Part shown: positions 21,268 to 37,001 of the stretch, piece after piece
Numbering within the stretch: position 1 is the first letter of the stretch
Layout of the letters: the number at the start of each line of letters is the position of its first letter
Assembly (NCBI GenBank): GCA_029531795.1
Contig: JAPEIS010000008.1
Span: forward strand, 2,232,001 to 2,296,000
From: Sclerotinia nivalis
Taxonomy: Eukaryota > Ascomycota > Leotiomycetes > Helotiales > Sclerotiniaceae
Direction: 5' to 3'
DNA length: 64,000 nucleotides
Program-made: the position numbers and the translations under genes
Notes under the pieces: generated by a model
The model's input: only the letters and a program-made list of their open reading frames with translations
Told to the model about the DNA's origin: nothing
The model's database searches: none

Positions 21268-22550
21268 TTTCTATGATTAGGACTTAAAAAAGTATTGAAC
21301 AGGCAGACGAAGCTCGAGATATCTTCAATTGTGGAAAGAACGATCATATACTTCATTTGCCACGCTCAACCCCGCGCTCAACCCCGCATTAGCCATGATG
21401 ACGTCCGCAATAGCCTTACATCGGCTGTTGTGATATGAAATGCCATTGGAGAGGATATAGGGTGAGATGTTACATTGTATACGAAGAACTTTCTCGGTGG
21501 TTGGATTGTGAGGAGACAGTAGACAGTACTTTTGAATGACCCGACGATAAGCTCCAATACATTGCGGAGTTCCAGCGGAGATAAGACCGGATAAGTGTTT
21601 ACGAGGAAAAGCCGCAAGAATTCTGTTATCCACAAGCTGACATAAGGTTATAAACTCACTTATCGAAGACAACCTGAAGTCTGATCAACGTGACAATGCA
21701 AATAATTACGTGATACCGGTACATCAATTACCTATCTCCATTTATTATCGAGGTTGTCGTGAAAAATTAAAGTCATCATGATTCATGAATCATCCGAAAT
21801 ATGCATCAAATGCGATCAAATAAACGAACATGCCGCCACAACGGCTCATACACAATATGCATTTCGCAGCCGTTCGTTCTCATCCCTAATTCGCTCCATG
21901 AATTAGGATGATACAGAATTTACTGGACCTTGGATGCATCCCGCATCCCGCGACAAACGGAGTAAGATAAAGGATTTGGGCGACACGGTTTATCTCACCT
22001 TGTGGAAGCTTTTGATTGATAGCTGTGGTGGGGCTGGTTGGTTGCAGCTACAGCGTCTCTTGCATAGCATGGTCACCGCCAATTTGGCAGCTTAACATCG
22101 CGTTTGTATATGCTCATTTGCTTTCCACGGACTTCAGTGCTATCTCTTCGTCCTGATGGAGTCAGTTCGCAGGCAATGAGCTTCTCAACAACAGCCTCAT
22201 GCCATGATGCCTAGGCTCAACATGATGGCTCTGCCCGCGGGCTCGCTGATTAGGATCTTTAGTGGGGCTTCAGAGGCTCGTGGCTGCGTTGATCCTGCAA
22301 ACATTTCAATCCCATATATTTTGCCACACATACTACCTACCTAGGTATTGACTGCATTGGTTTTCGACAATTCACTATCGCACTTATGCAAGATACCAAC
22401 TGTTACCCTTGAAAGCGCGTATTTCTTACCCTAAATCGCGCAGTGTTTTGTTAAAACTTGGTGGTTATAAAATTTCTCTTATCAAATAACTTTTTTTCAA
22501 TCATGTTTGCATGATTTTTCTCGAAAATCATCAATCACAATCCAGTGAGG
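21268..22550. other. Divergent promoter region between the MetE-like and ABCC genes
   Basis: A 1.28-kb region that must contain both promoters. An open frame at 21325-21672 on the minus strand has no ATG near its start and no recognisable features, so I do not call it a gene. Confidence 0.5.
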
Positions 22551-27703
<5,153 letters not shown>

Positions 27704-29600
27704 GAGAGGGATCTTCATATACTGTTATCCATATTGGGCGAGTTGCTTTTATCTCTTGCAAATTTCTTAGAGTTATTTGATTTGTCACGAAATGTTTTAA
27801 TGTTCACTTTTCTGTCAAATACTGAGGTTGCTATTTGATGATTTCGAGAAGAGAAGTTAGGGTCTTATGGTGTCATAAAACTTTCAGAATGTCTTGTACA
27901 TTTGCAAACTTTGAAATACTGTCAGATTTAGCATCTAGAACAGGAGCTGAAGGAAATCATTTACCATCCAGATCAGAGGCCTCAGGAACTCTGGATTGTG
28001 ATTCTTACAAAGTGCACCTCATAGCCCGATTCTCCTTATGGTTGTTAATAATATGGGGCTATATCCCCTCCTAAGTAAATATTCACCGTCTCAAAAATAC
28101 AATGACTTGATATCACCGTACCTCATTTACATCCATCACAAATACATATACCAAGAAATATGTGACATCGCCTAAAACTCTCATCACCAATGTCTATCCC
28201 ATGCTAATCTCCAATCGCAAGCGCCCTCGAACTTAATATGGGGATTTCCATTTAATACATAATTCGAAAGTAGACGAATTTGGGATGGATCTGGTTTTAA
28301 TTCATATCTACACTTTCCATTACCGGGGCTCGTTCTTCTAGAGGATGTTTCTTCGGGTTTGGAAATCGATCAAGCGTACATCTGTCTATATCTTGAGATC
28401 ATGGTAGATTTAATTTGGGCTGCACAATTGCAAGATCTATTATGACCAGGACTCTTTCCCCCAGCCAATTTCCTCCTAGAAAATAAATGCGTAGATCAAT
28501 AAGAAAAAATGTATACTAAATATACTAAACCAAGAGCCTATATTGTATTAGTTCGTATAACAAGATTTTTTTTTATCAACGGGGTGGATACTCGAGTACT
28601 TCTAACCCCCCTATCCATCAAGTTACCAAAGATATCCATCCCCATTATGTAAACTAATTTCTTTAGTAGTAAGTTTTGATTTTATAAAAAACTGCAAGAT
28701 ATTGAAATGAGACGCGGGGCTGTGTATCTTTCCTTTGGTCTGGATTTCTGATACTTGGGGTTAATAAACTTCTTGTATCTCAAACTAGGCCTAAAGGGTC
28801 CATCATTCACGATCCTTCACCACCACCACAACGTATTAGATTGGCGATAATGAAACTCAAAGAAAGATGATGGTGAGTAGTAGAAGGAAATAGTGATAAT
28901 AGAGATAAGAGTAGATGAAATCGCTCGGCTTATATCTGCTATTGTACACTCCAAAACCCCGAAGGCAATCAAGGAATAGTTTTATATAACATATAACATA
29001 TAACCCAATAAGAAAAACCTATAAGGTGTACTCTGAAGCAGTACATGATTGTTGCATAATCTACATGAAATAGATAAAGCACCTTTTATACCCAAACCTT
29101 CCCCTTAAGACATGATGCGATTTTGATATGTAGTCTTATCTATTTGAGTGGGATGCCTCAGTGCAAAATGTGGCTGAAATATCTTGATATTTTTCCCCTT
29201 CCCTCTCTCTGTATTTTTGGAAACAAGTACTGTACCCCAACCCAAAACCATCAAACCATCTCAAAAATTCTCTTTCAACATTTCAAGGAAGCTTGCAATC
29301 TTACGAACTTTCTTCCCGCAATAAAAGATCGAATTATTGTTATTAAATCAATCAGTAGGGATAATTTAATTAATTAATTACAGTCTCGAGAATTTTTTTC
29401 CACGGAGAAATGAATAATTGTATTGTTGTTGCTTAATGATTATTATCACTATTTGAAATACTCGAGTATTATTGCTGTTATTTATTTGGAATGTGGTGTT
29501 GTATTATCATTTGATTGTATTATTGTCAAATGTGAATTTGACTTTTGTTTGGGATAAGATTAGTGGAATTATATCGAGATGTTGTTCTTAGATAAATTAT
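27704..29600. other. AT-rich intergenic region
   Basis: About 1.9 kb between the ABC transporter and the pogo element. Small ORFs at 27835 and 29123 lack protein-like features. I see nothing else of note. Confidence 0.5.
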
Positions 29601-29602
29601 TA

Positions 29603-29665
29603 ACGTGGTTTATCAGTGTGCGGGTCATATCAGTGTGTGGGTCACTTTCACCTCAATTCACTCTT
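29603..29665 (+). repeat. Left terminal inverted repeat of the pogo element
   Basis: Begins ACGTGGTTTATC. Two direct copies of a 17-nt unit (TATCAGTGTGCGGGTCA, then with T for C at base 11) lie inside it. Confidence 0.9.
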
Positions 29666-29709
29666 TCAAACCCATATTATTCAACAATAATTAAATCAAT
29701 TGATTAAAA

Positions 29710-31356
29710 TTATAAAGATTCTAATAATCTAGAATCTATTACATTATTTTGACAAGTCCTTATATTATACCTAATCTTTCTACACTTACTACAGCATCAA
29801 CTAGAAGATACTTCCCTATTAGAATTCCCCCCTTTTTGATACTCATCGTATTGAATCTGAATATCAACCTCTTGCTAAGATAATATATCGATAACCTTTT
29901 GTTCAATAAGCACTCCTCCTTAACGTAATTGAGTTTTTTTTGCACATCGACACTTGTTTAATACCTCATTTGCTGCCCGAAATATACGAATCTCTGTATT
30001 TAAAAGTGTATTTTCATATACTAATCTCTCTGTACCTTTAGCTAAAACTAATATAGTCTCGAATATAAATATAAAAGAGCTTGATTGATAACAAGCCATT
30101 CGAGATCTTACTAAAGTCGATTGTGAAAGAGCTTCAGTTGGATTATGAAGGGTTTGAGAAGTCCATAAATCTTAATCGAAAAAGGGGGGAGTAGATATGC
30201 GAATTCGAATATCTAATTTCGAAAGTACAGCTTCAAGATCAAATAGTATTAAATCTGTTCCTCGAAACCCTGATTTCATATTCTGAATCGTAATTGATTC
30301 TTGGTATACAGCTTTGAAAGCTATAAAGAATTCAACTTTCGAAATATAATTGATATATACCTTGATAAACCCATCAATTTGAGTACCATATGAACATTTC
30401 AGACTGCTAAAACAACCAACATCAAGTAGTTGAGTTAAATGACTTGAATATAATAGTAATTTTAAATAGATAATATCATTCTCTTTGCAATACAACTGAA
30501 AAGATACTGATTCATAACTTTCATACCTATTTAGTACCAACATTCGATATTTGCCCTTTCTTCGATTCTTAGTATACTTATCGAAGTGTTTCAATCATTC
30601 TAAACCTGTCTCATTGTTTATTCATCTATTAGATGTAGATTTAATAGCCCATTCCACAGGAAAGTTGGTTTCGGTATACCAATTGGAAAAATGAATCTAT
30701 CCTTGAACCATTAGAAATGGAAGTATGGTTTCACCCTCCCCATTTCCACATATTATTATTGTAGTCCATTCTCGATTACCTAATTGTACTGATTTACTTC
30801 TACCGCATCTCTCAACACTAATGACAACTATTGCAACACATATAATCCCCATCATAAAACCTGTTTCGTCGAAATTGTAAAAATCGCTATCGAGAATACC
30901 ATATTTCACTCGTATATTCGAAATCAATCGAAACCACTCTTCAATAAGCTTAGGATCTTCACAAAAAGCTCTTTAAAAATCATAAACACAACTAAAACAC
31001 ATCTTTAATTCGATTCAACGCTTTACAAATCGATACACCCAGAACTTCCCAACACACTTTGCACCCCTCGATTCAAGAATATAATTCACCATATCTTCCA
31101 CATTTCTAAATTTAGATGGAAATCCTCTCATATCCATATCGAGTATATACTCAAAAATGATATTCTCTTCTAATTCTGAAAAATTATAAGATTTAGATCG
31201 ATATTCGAAGCAAAAAGTAAAACCATTAATTCTACACTATAATATTGTATTCGAGATATTATACATCTTCGCAACTTTTCGAATACTTATTTTTTTGTCT
31301 TTTTGAATAGCTTCGATAACGAGGAGTATACAGGCTTCTTGGTTATTCGAATTCAT
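29710..31356 (-). pseudogene. pogo/Fot1-type transposase, 10 in-frame stops, one catalytic Asp lost
   Basis: ATG at 31356 to TAA 29712-29710 is exactly 549 codons in one frame. An N-terminal helix-turn-helix (ISIRKVAKMYNIS) is followed by a CENP-B-like DNA-binding region (YILDMDMRGFPSKFRNVEDM). The DDE nuclease has its first Asp in YNFDETGF. The second, expected in a LxxDGHESH context, reads LVLNRYESY, so Asp has become Asn. The usual SSHLLQPLDVGCFSPLK segment is still recognisable. The C-terminus keeps a zinc-knuckle pattern (CSKCRKIRYNIRTC) with Tyr in the His position. Ten stops interrupt the frame and there is no net frameshift. Several clearly replace family Trp or Gln codons. The element cannot move itself. 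Confidence 0.9.
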
Positions 31357-31390
31357 TATAGATTGTTGATAAAACGCGTGTTGAAAGAGA

Positions 31391-31454
31391 AGAGATTGAA
31401 TTAAGGTGAAAATGACCCACACACTGATATGACCCGCACACTGATAAACCACGT
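31391..31454 (-). repeat. Right terminal inverted repeat of the pogo element
   Basis: Reverse complement of the left terminus, ending CCACGT before the TA duplication. It carries the same internal 17-nt duplication, with the T variant in the same inner copy. Confidence 0.9.
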
Positions 31455-31456
31455 TA

Positions 31457-31982
31457 GTACTTAGTAATACATCATCGGCGGATACTCCTATATCTGCTAT
31501 TATATCGTGGATTTTAGTAAGTCGAAGGAAAAAGATGATCTGTGGGATAGATGTTTATATAATATTACAATATTTGAGGTTGCAAAAAGGATAGAGACTT
31601 TGATTGGTATGTAGTAAGGATCTAGTGAATTATTTTGCGACTGGCTGCAGTATAGGAGAATGAAGAGAATGAAGTATGGAGGTAGATAAAGCATGTATAA
31701 ATACGGGGAAGTGATTCAATTTATTCTTTTTTTCGTGCACTCTATATATACTGTTCACGGTACACCGTCTTAACCCATTCTATTACCACATCCCTGACTC
31801 CCATGCAGAAAACCCCATCATATTAATTAACTTATCCTTTCCATTCTTTTCCATTCCACTCCACAAACGCCCAATTTCCCATGGTCAATTTTACTCATGT
31901 TCGAATTCTCCGCACCACTCAACCCTCCTCCTTCCACCCAAAGCATTCCCCACCCTCTATCCCCTATCCCCTACTCCCTCCC
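31457..31982. other. Intergenic region
   Basis: Between the pogo element and the 3' end of the Ser/Thr-rich gene. No gene was seen. Confidence 0.45.
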
Positions 31983-34594
31983 CTACCCCCTAACCGTAAC
32001 CGTCTCCCTAGCCGTAACAGTAACACTAACCGTCTCCGTAGCCGTCGCCGTCGCTCCCCCAACACAACTACTCATACTACTAATTTTCCCATCTCCACCA
32101 ACACCCAAACAAATATTTGCCCCTGCGCCGCTACCAGCTGCGGTAGTAATCGTCTCTTTAGGTGCCGGGATACTAAGTACTGTTGTTTCTAATCCATTTC
32201 CTCCATTTCCAGCTGCAGTAGTACTAGTACTCTGCACAATGATAGAAGTGGGACTAGGAATAGGTGTAGATGTAGGAGTCGTTTGAACTAATCCATTTCC
32301 GCCGGCGATGGTGGCGGCGGTGGCGATGGCGCTCGTGATGATTATTTCGGTGGTGGTTGCGCTGTTATTCTCATTATTTCCATTACCACCATTTTTACCA
32401 CTTCCGTTTCCAGTACCGGAATTGGAATTGGGTCCAGAATTAGAACTGATGGTTACGGGAATAATGGTTAAGGCAGTTACGGCACCGCTATTTGCATCTG
32501 GTGTGCTCACACTGATGATGGTTGTACTTGGGATGATTTGGGTAGTTTTTGGTGTCTCAGTGGTTTGTTGGATTGTGGTTGCGAAAATTGTAGTTTCTTG
32601 AATTGCGGTTTCTTTCACAGAGGATGAAGATGAAGATGAAGTAAATATTGAACTGGGCATTTCGGTAGTACTAGAAAACGATTCCCTCGTTTTTGTCGGT
32701 TCCTTCGCTGTTGTTATGATAATTTCTGTGGTACTAGCAGGTTGCGTTGTAGGAAGTTCGGGGAAAATTATAGTTTGTGGTTCTGAAGAAGTGGAAAACG
32801 AGGAGATGGAAGCTACCTCGGATGTCTTGACCAAAATCGTTGTAGGAGAAGATGTCGACGAGGAGGAAGCAAGCTCTGATGTTTTCACTTGAATAGATGA
32901 AGTTGATGATGGGGATGATGAGGTGGAAGATGGAATAACTCCAAGAGTAGAAGAAGGAACAACCGTCGTTATGTATACGATTGTTGTCTTAAGGGAATTG
33001 CTTGAGGTTGATTCAGATGAAGACTTCGTGGTTAAGGTCTGGGGAGTGACACTCTGCTTAGTCGCTCCCGTTCCTACTGGCTCTTGAGTCGACGTCGTAC
33101 TAGACTCCACGTTACCAGTGCTCTGTGGATTAGCCGTAACCTTCGAAGTTTCCTTTGTTGATGAGAAACTTTCCGCCGAACTCGAGGCGCCAGCAGTACT
33201 CTGCACTCCAATTGTAACAGCCGAACTTCCTCCAGTCGACAAAACACTCCCCGCTAAACTCGACGCTGACCCAGCAGTACCCAGCGGCACCGTAATAGGC
33301 GACAGCGTCTCCCTTATGGAAGATTGAGTAGTGGTCTCAGAAACTTCAGTCGTAATACCAATCGTCGGTTTGAAACTCGGACCCGAATTGCTGGAACTCG
33401 GCGCAGTGCCTGCGGCTGCCGTGCTTGAATTTCCAATATTAAATGGGGCTACTGAGATGGTTGGTGACGATGATGAAGATGCTAATGATGATGATGAAGA
33501 TGCTAAAGTTGCTGATACAAACCCCTGTGATGATTGTTCGGAAGAACTTTGCTGTGTTGTACTAGCTTCAGGCAAGGTGGTCGGAAGCGGTGGGAAAGTT
33601 GTAGTTTGCACGGGATTTAGATTCGATAGTGAGGAAGTATCCGATGCGGAAGAACTTTCGGTTGTAAGACTACTCTCCGGTAAACTAGTAGGAAGGGGTG
33701 GGAAAGTTGTAGTTCGCACGGAATTTAAACTTGACAGCGAGGAAGTATCCGATGCGGAAGAACTTTCGGTTGTAAGACTACTCTCCGGTAAACTAGTAGG
33801 CAGCGGTGGAAAAGTGGTGGTCCGAACAGAAGCCTGGCTCGAAGAAAAAGAGCTGGCTTGCGACTCGGATGTACTCTCAGATGTACTCTGAATTGAAGTA
33901 TTGCTCTTTGTAGAAGATGATTTTCCGGTAGGCGCAGAAATGAATGGTGGTGTGATCGTGAACGTTAATTCTGTTGCTGCAGCATCTCCAGTCTTTGTTT
34001 CGGTACCGGTTCCAGTATTTGATACTTGAGATGGAAATGAACTTGTTAGTGCTAGAGATGTACCGCCTGTACTTAATATGATCGAGGATACCAAAGCCGA
34101 TTGTGTCGAAGATGTCGAAGAACTCAATGGAGTCTTGGATTCGTTATTCTCATCCGACGATGTACTAGAAGTACTAGTTGTGCTTTGAGATTCGGTCGTT
34201 TGAGATCCATTTTCTGATTGTACCACTGACGTTGTAGAAGTGCTACTCGATAGTGATGAAAGAGCCGTTGTGCTGGGACTTAAAGTCGAACTTCCTTCTG
34301 TCGAAGAGGATGATTCGATTTGAGTAGTAGAACTGATCCTTGAAGTAGTCACTGTACCAGGTAAAATCGTAATTGCGATGGCACTCTCACTATCTTCCTT
34401 TCCTACATTGCCGTCTCTTATGAAACTACCACGTAATTAAATCAGCATCATCAACTCCACACTACAAGGGACTCAAAAAAAGAATAGATATTAACTTACT
34501 TCCTACTCGTCACATTGCGCCACAACGGACCAGCCGCACCAAGATGAGAAAAAAAAAGTGCACTAAAAAGAAAGAGTGGTGATGATATCTTCAT
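31983..34594 (-). CDS. Secreted Ser/Thr-rich mucin-like protein with 36-residue repeats
   Basis: Two exons, 34594-34500 and 34425-31983, joined across a 74-nt intron (GTAAGT at 34499, GGTAG acceptor), give 845 residues. Exon 1 supplies a good signal peptide (MKISSPLFLFSALFFSHLGAAG). Without it the long open frame has no ATG start at its head, so this splice decides the model. Almost the whole mature chain is Ser, Thr, Pro and small residues, as expected for a heavily O-glycosylated cell-wall or extracellular protein. Around forward 33560-33840 there are three copies of a 36-residue unit starting (R/Q)TTTFPPLPTSLPE. Two cysteines sit near the C-terminus (NICLGVGGDG, SSCVGGA). There is no hydrophobic C-terminal tail, so a GPI anchor is not evident unless a further exon exists. 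Function is unknown; wall structure or adhesion is possible. Confidence 0.78.
33560..33840 (-). repeat. 108-bp coding tandem repeat, three copies
   Basis: Three head-to-tail units within the Ser/Thr-rich gene. The two upstream copies (in coding order) are nearly identical and the third is diverged (PVQTTTFPPLPTTLPEAS). This is a natural site for copy-number variation between strains. Confidence 0.85.
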
Positions 34595-35971
34595 AACTGT
34601 AACCGTAATAGCTGAACTTAAGAAATATTTCGTGAAACGCGATTTTTGAGATCGAAAAGAAAGCTAGATGGATGTATATACGCCGACAGAAATAAATATG
34701 AAAAAAAAGCAGATATTCAGTAGGGCATCAAAAGATTAATGATTAACAATCCAGGATTCAGCAAAGAATGTGTTAGCGTTGTGAATGAAATCGAAAATGA
34801 AAAGTAAAAAAGAATGAAATGATCAACGATAGACAAGACGAGGAGCCAACGAATGAGATTGAGAATAAGGAAACAAATAATCAGCAAGAGAATGAATTGA
34901 GACCATATTATCATAAGTCTCGACCCAATCTATATACTCACAATCACAAGAAACAAGACCCGCGAACTCGACCCAAGCAAGACCAATGCATTACAAACCT
35001 GGCGCTTTCCAAAAATGTCATGGCATTGACAGGTAAACCGACAAACTCGATAAACTGCCGTACTGTACTATTCAGCAAAAACCCCATCAAGAATTATCAT
35101 CGAACCTCTCCATCCAATAAATCCAAACTACACAACCTAAAACTCAAACATGACGTTGGCGCTTAGTAAAATTATGCGTCTGAAAGTATCGCATTGTGAA
35201 TCATTTGATTGGCCAGCAATGAATTCAGGGGATCCATTTAGCGAAGACGAAAATGAGTGGATGAAACGATAAGCGCGAATAATACCTATCTAAAGCTTGA
35301 TTCCGATGCGCATGAGACGAATAATATAGACCAGTCGGGTGTGAGAAGAAATCGATGCTTTGGATGACTTGCAGATGAGTGCATTGAATTATCTAAGGTT
35401 GAGGCTCAATTTTCATGTTGTGCTAGGTTACCAAAATAGTGGGTATTGGGCGGCTGCGCGCCTTATGGTTTTGGGATCTGCTTAGATCCAATGATTTGAT
35501 TATTCGTGTGAGAATGGTCGTTAAGTGAGGGTCTAGATTCGTGGTATTTATTATTAATTTAAAGGTCGCATGAGAAATCTAGATCACCCGAAATAATAAG
35601 TCGTATTTGTGCCCCGCAGATGGTCACCTACTCATCTGAGCTTACTTACCATTCACATCCACCAATCCCATCCCCAAAACTCCAAGTCTCCCATCTGCAA
35701 CCTCTTAACCACACCATGGCCATATCATCTGTGTATTGTACATCCCCAAATCCCTCCTCATTCACCCCTCCATACCCACCAAAACATACCACCCCCTCCC
35801 CGCATAATCCACGTAAATGAAGGGATTCTCCAGCTCTATTGCCTTATCCAAAGTAAAATATCGAGTTAGTAATTGTAGTTAATTAAGTCTTGCACAGGAA
35901 AAAAAGGAAGCAGATTACACTCAATCTACTCACTCATTCATTCACACTACAATCCCCAAACCCCATCCAAT

Positions 35972-36011
<40 letters not shown>

Positions 36012-37001
36012 CCAATCATCCCCTTGATTCTCTCATCCCCATAATATCCCAACCCCTAAATATATAAAATCCACACCTACCACCCCCTTAAACCGCCCAT
36101 TCTCCATTAGATTCCCCACCCTTTCTTTACCATACTACCCGCATCATTGATCCCCTTCACCCAAACCCCCACATCAACGAAATCATACATACACAGGGAA
36201 ACCCTACTCAATTTTACCAATGCGTGAAACTCACATTCAATAAATATCAATGATCAATAATCATTCTTCATCTATCCATCCATCCATCCATCCACTCGTA
36301 TTAATATATATCACGGGATAGTATGATCACAGAGCACGTTGAAGGGACCGGGGAATAGGTGGTATACGTGATTGGTAGAGTAAAGTAGAATTGAATGACT
36401 TGCCCTCGATCATATGAATCGAGGGTGGTATATATAGACTAGATAGTAGCTATCTAGCCGACAAGATGCCTTAATTAGGAAAGGTTTCGAATAGTATTAT
36501 ATCAGGATCGGCCTGACGATCGTAAGGATCGACAATATTTAGAAGAGCCTGAAAGCTTAATGAGAAAGAGAGTGTATGATGATCGTAGATCAGCAGTCAT
36601 GTGATTAGGAATCATGTGATTACCCGTGACAATATATCTATCTACGACTTCTTCCAACAAATGTTCAAAAGCCAGGCAGTCATATCTAACAACGAAACAA
36701 ACAAGCAAATAAACACACAAACAAACACACACACAAGCGAGCAACCAAAAAAGCATCCCCATACTCATGATTTTCATTATATTTATTCTCTGTGGCAAGT
36801 GTATTCACAAGCCCATAATTCGTATACCGGGTATCATCATAATTCTAAAACAAAATGCACAATCTCATACTGTGTACACCATGTTATCCCATGCTATTCC
36901 ATCCCACCCGATCCGATCCCATCCCAGACCAATCCTAAAACATCATTCATTCATTCACCTACCTCTCCTCAGACCTCGGACTTCCTCAAAACTTTCTTCA
37001 C
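34595..37001. other. Intergenic region with a TATA-like site and an (ATC)n microsatellite
   Basis: Promoter of the Ser/Thr-rich gene (TATATAC-like site at about 34673-34680, some 80 bp upstream of its ATG on the minus strand) and 3' flank of the histidine kinase gene. ORFs at 34819, 35609, 36502 and 36601 look like low-complexity chance frames. Confidence 0.5.
35972..36012. repeat. (ATC)n microsatellite
   Basis: About 13 uninterrupted ATC units in intergenic DNA. It would be a polymorphic marker. Confidence 0.95.

Larger units (their letters stand above)
29603..31454 (-). mobile_element. Complete pogo/Fot1-type (Tc1-mariner) DNA transposon, 1852 bp
   Basis: The element is bounded by terminal inverted repeats starting ACGTGGTTTATCAGTGTG (29603 rightward, 31454 leftward). 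They match almost perfectly over about 50 bp, with one C/T difference near base 42, and then diverge. TA dinucleotides at 29601-29602 and 31455-31456 are the expected target duplication. Each terminal repeat contains a direct duplication of CAGTGTGYGGGTCA, probably transposase binding sites. Inside is one transposase gene on the minus strand. Size, TA target and protein are typical of fungal Fot1/pogo elements. Confidence 0.93.

Noticed and set aside
21325..21672. Minus-strand ORF of 115 codons next to the MetE-like gene
   Set aside because: It begins at a non-ATG codon, has no family motif and no splice connection. It lies in the divergent promoter region.
31881..32601. Plus-strand ORFs over the end of the Ser/Thr-rich gene
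   Set aside because: They are antisense shadows of the minus-strand repeat-rich coding sequence.
35609..35869. His/Pro-rich ORF
   Set aside because: A low-complexity frame in C-rich intergenic DNA, with an equally good overlapping frame. No sign of coding.
35972..36012. (ATC)n run considered as part of a regular array such as CRISPR
   Set aside because: It is a simple microsatellite with no spacers, and CRISPR arrays are not expected in a fungal chromosome.
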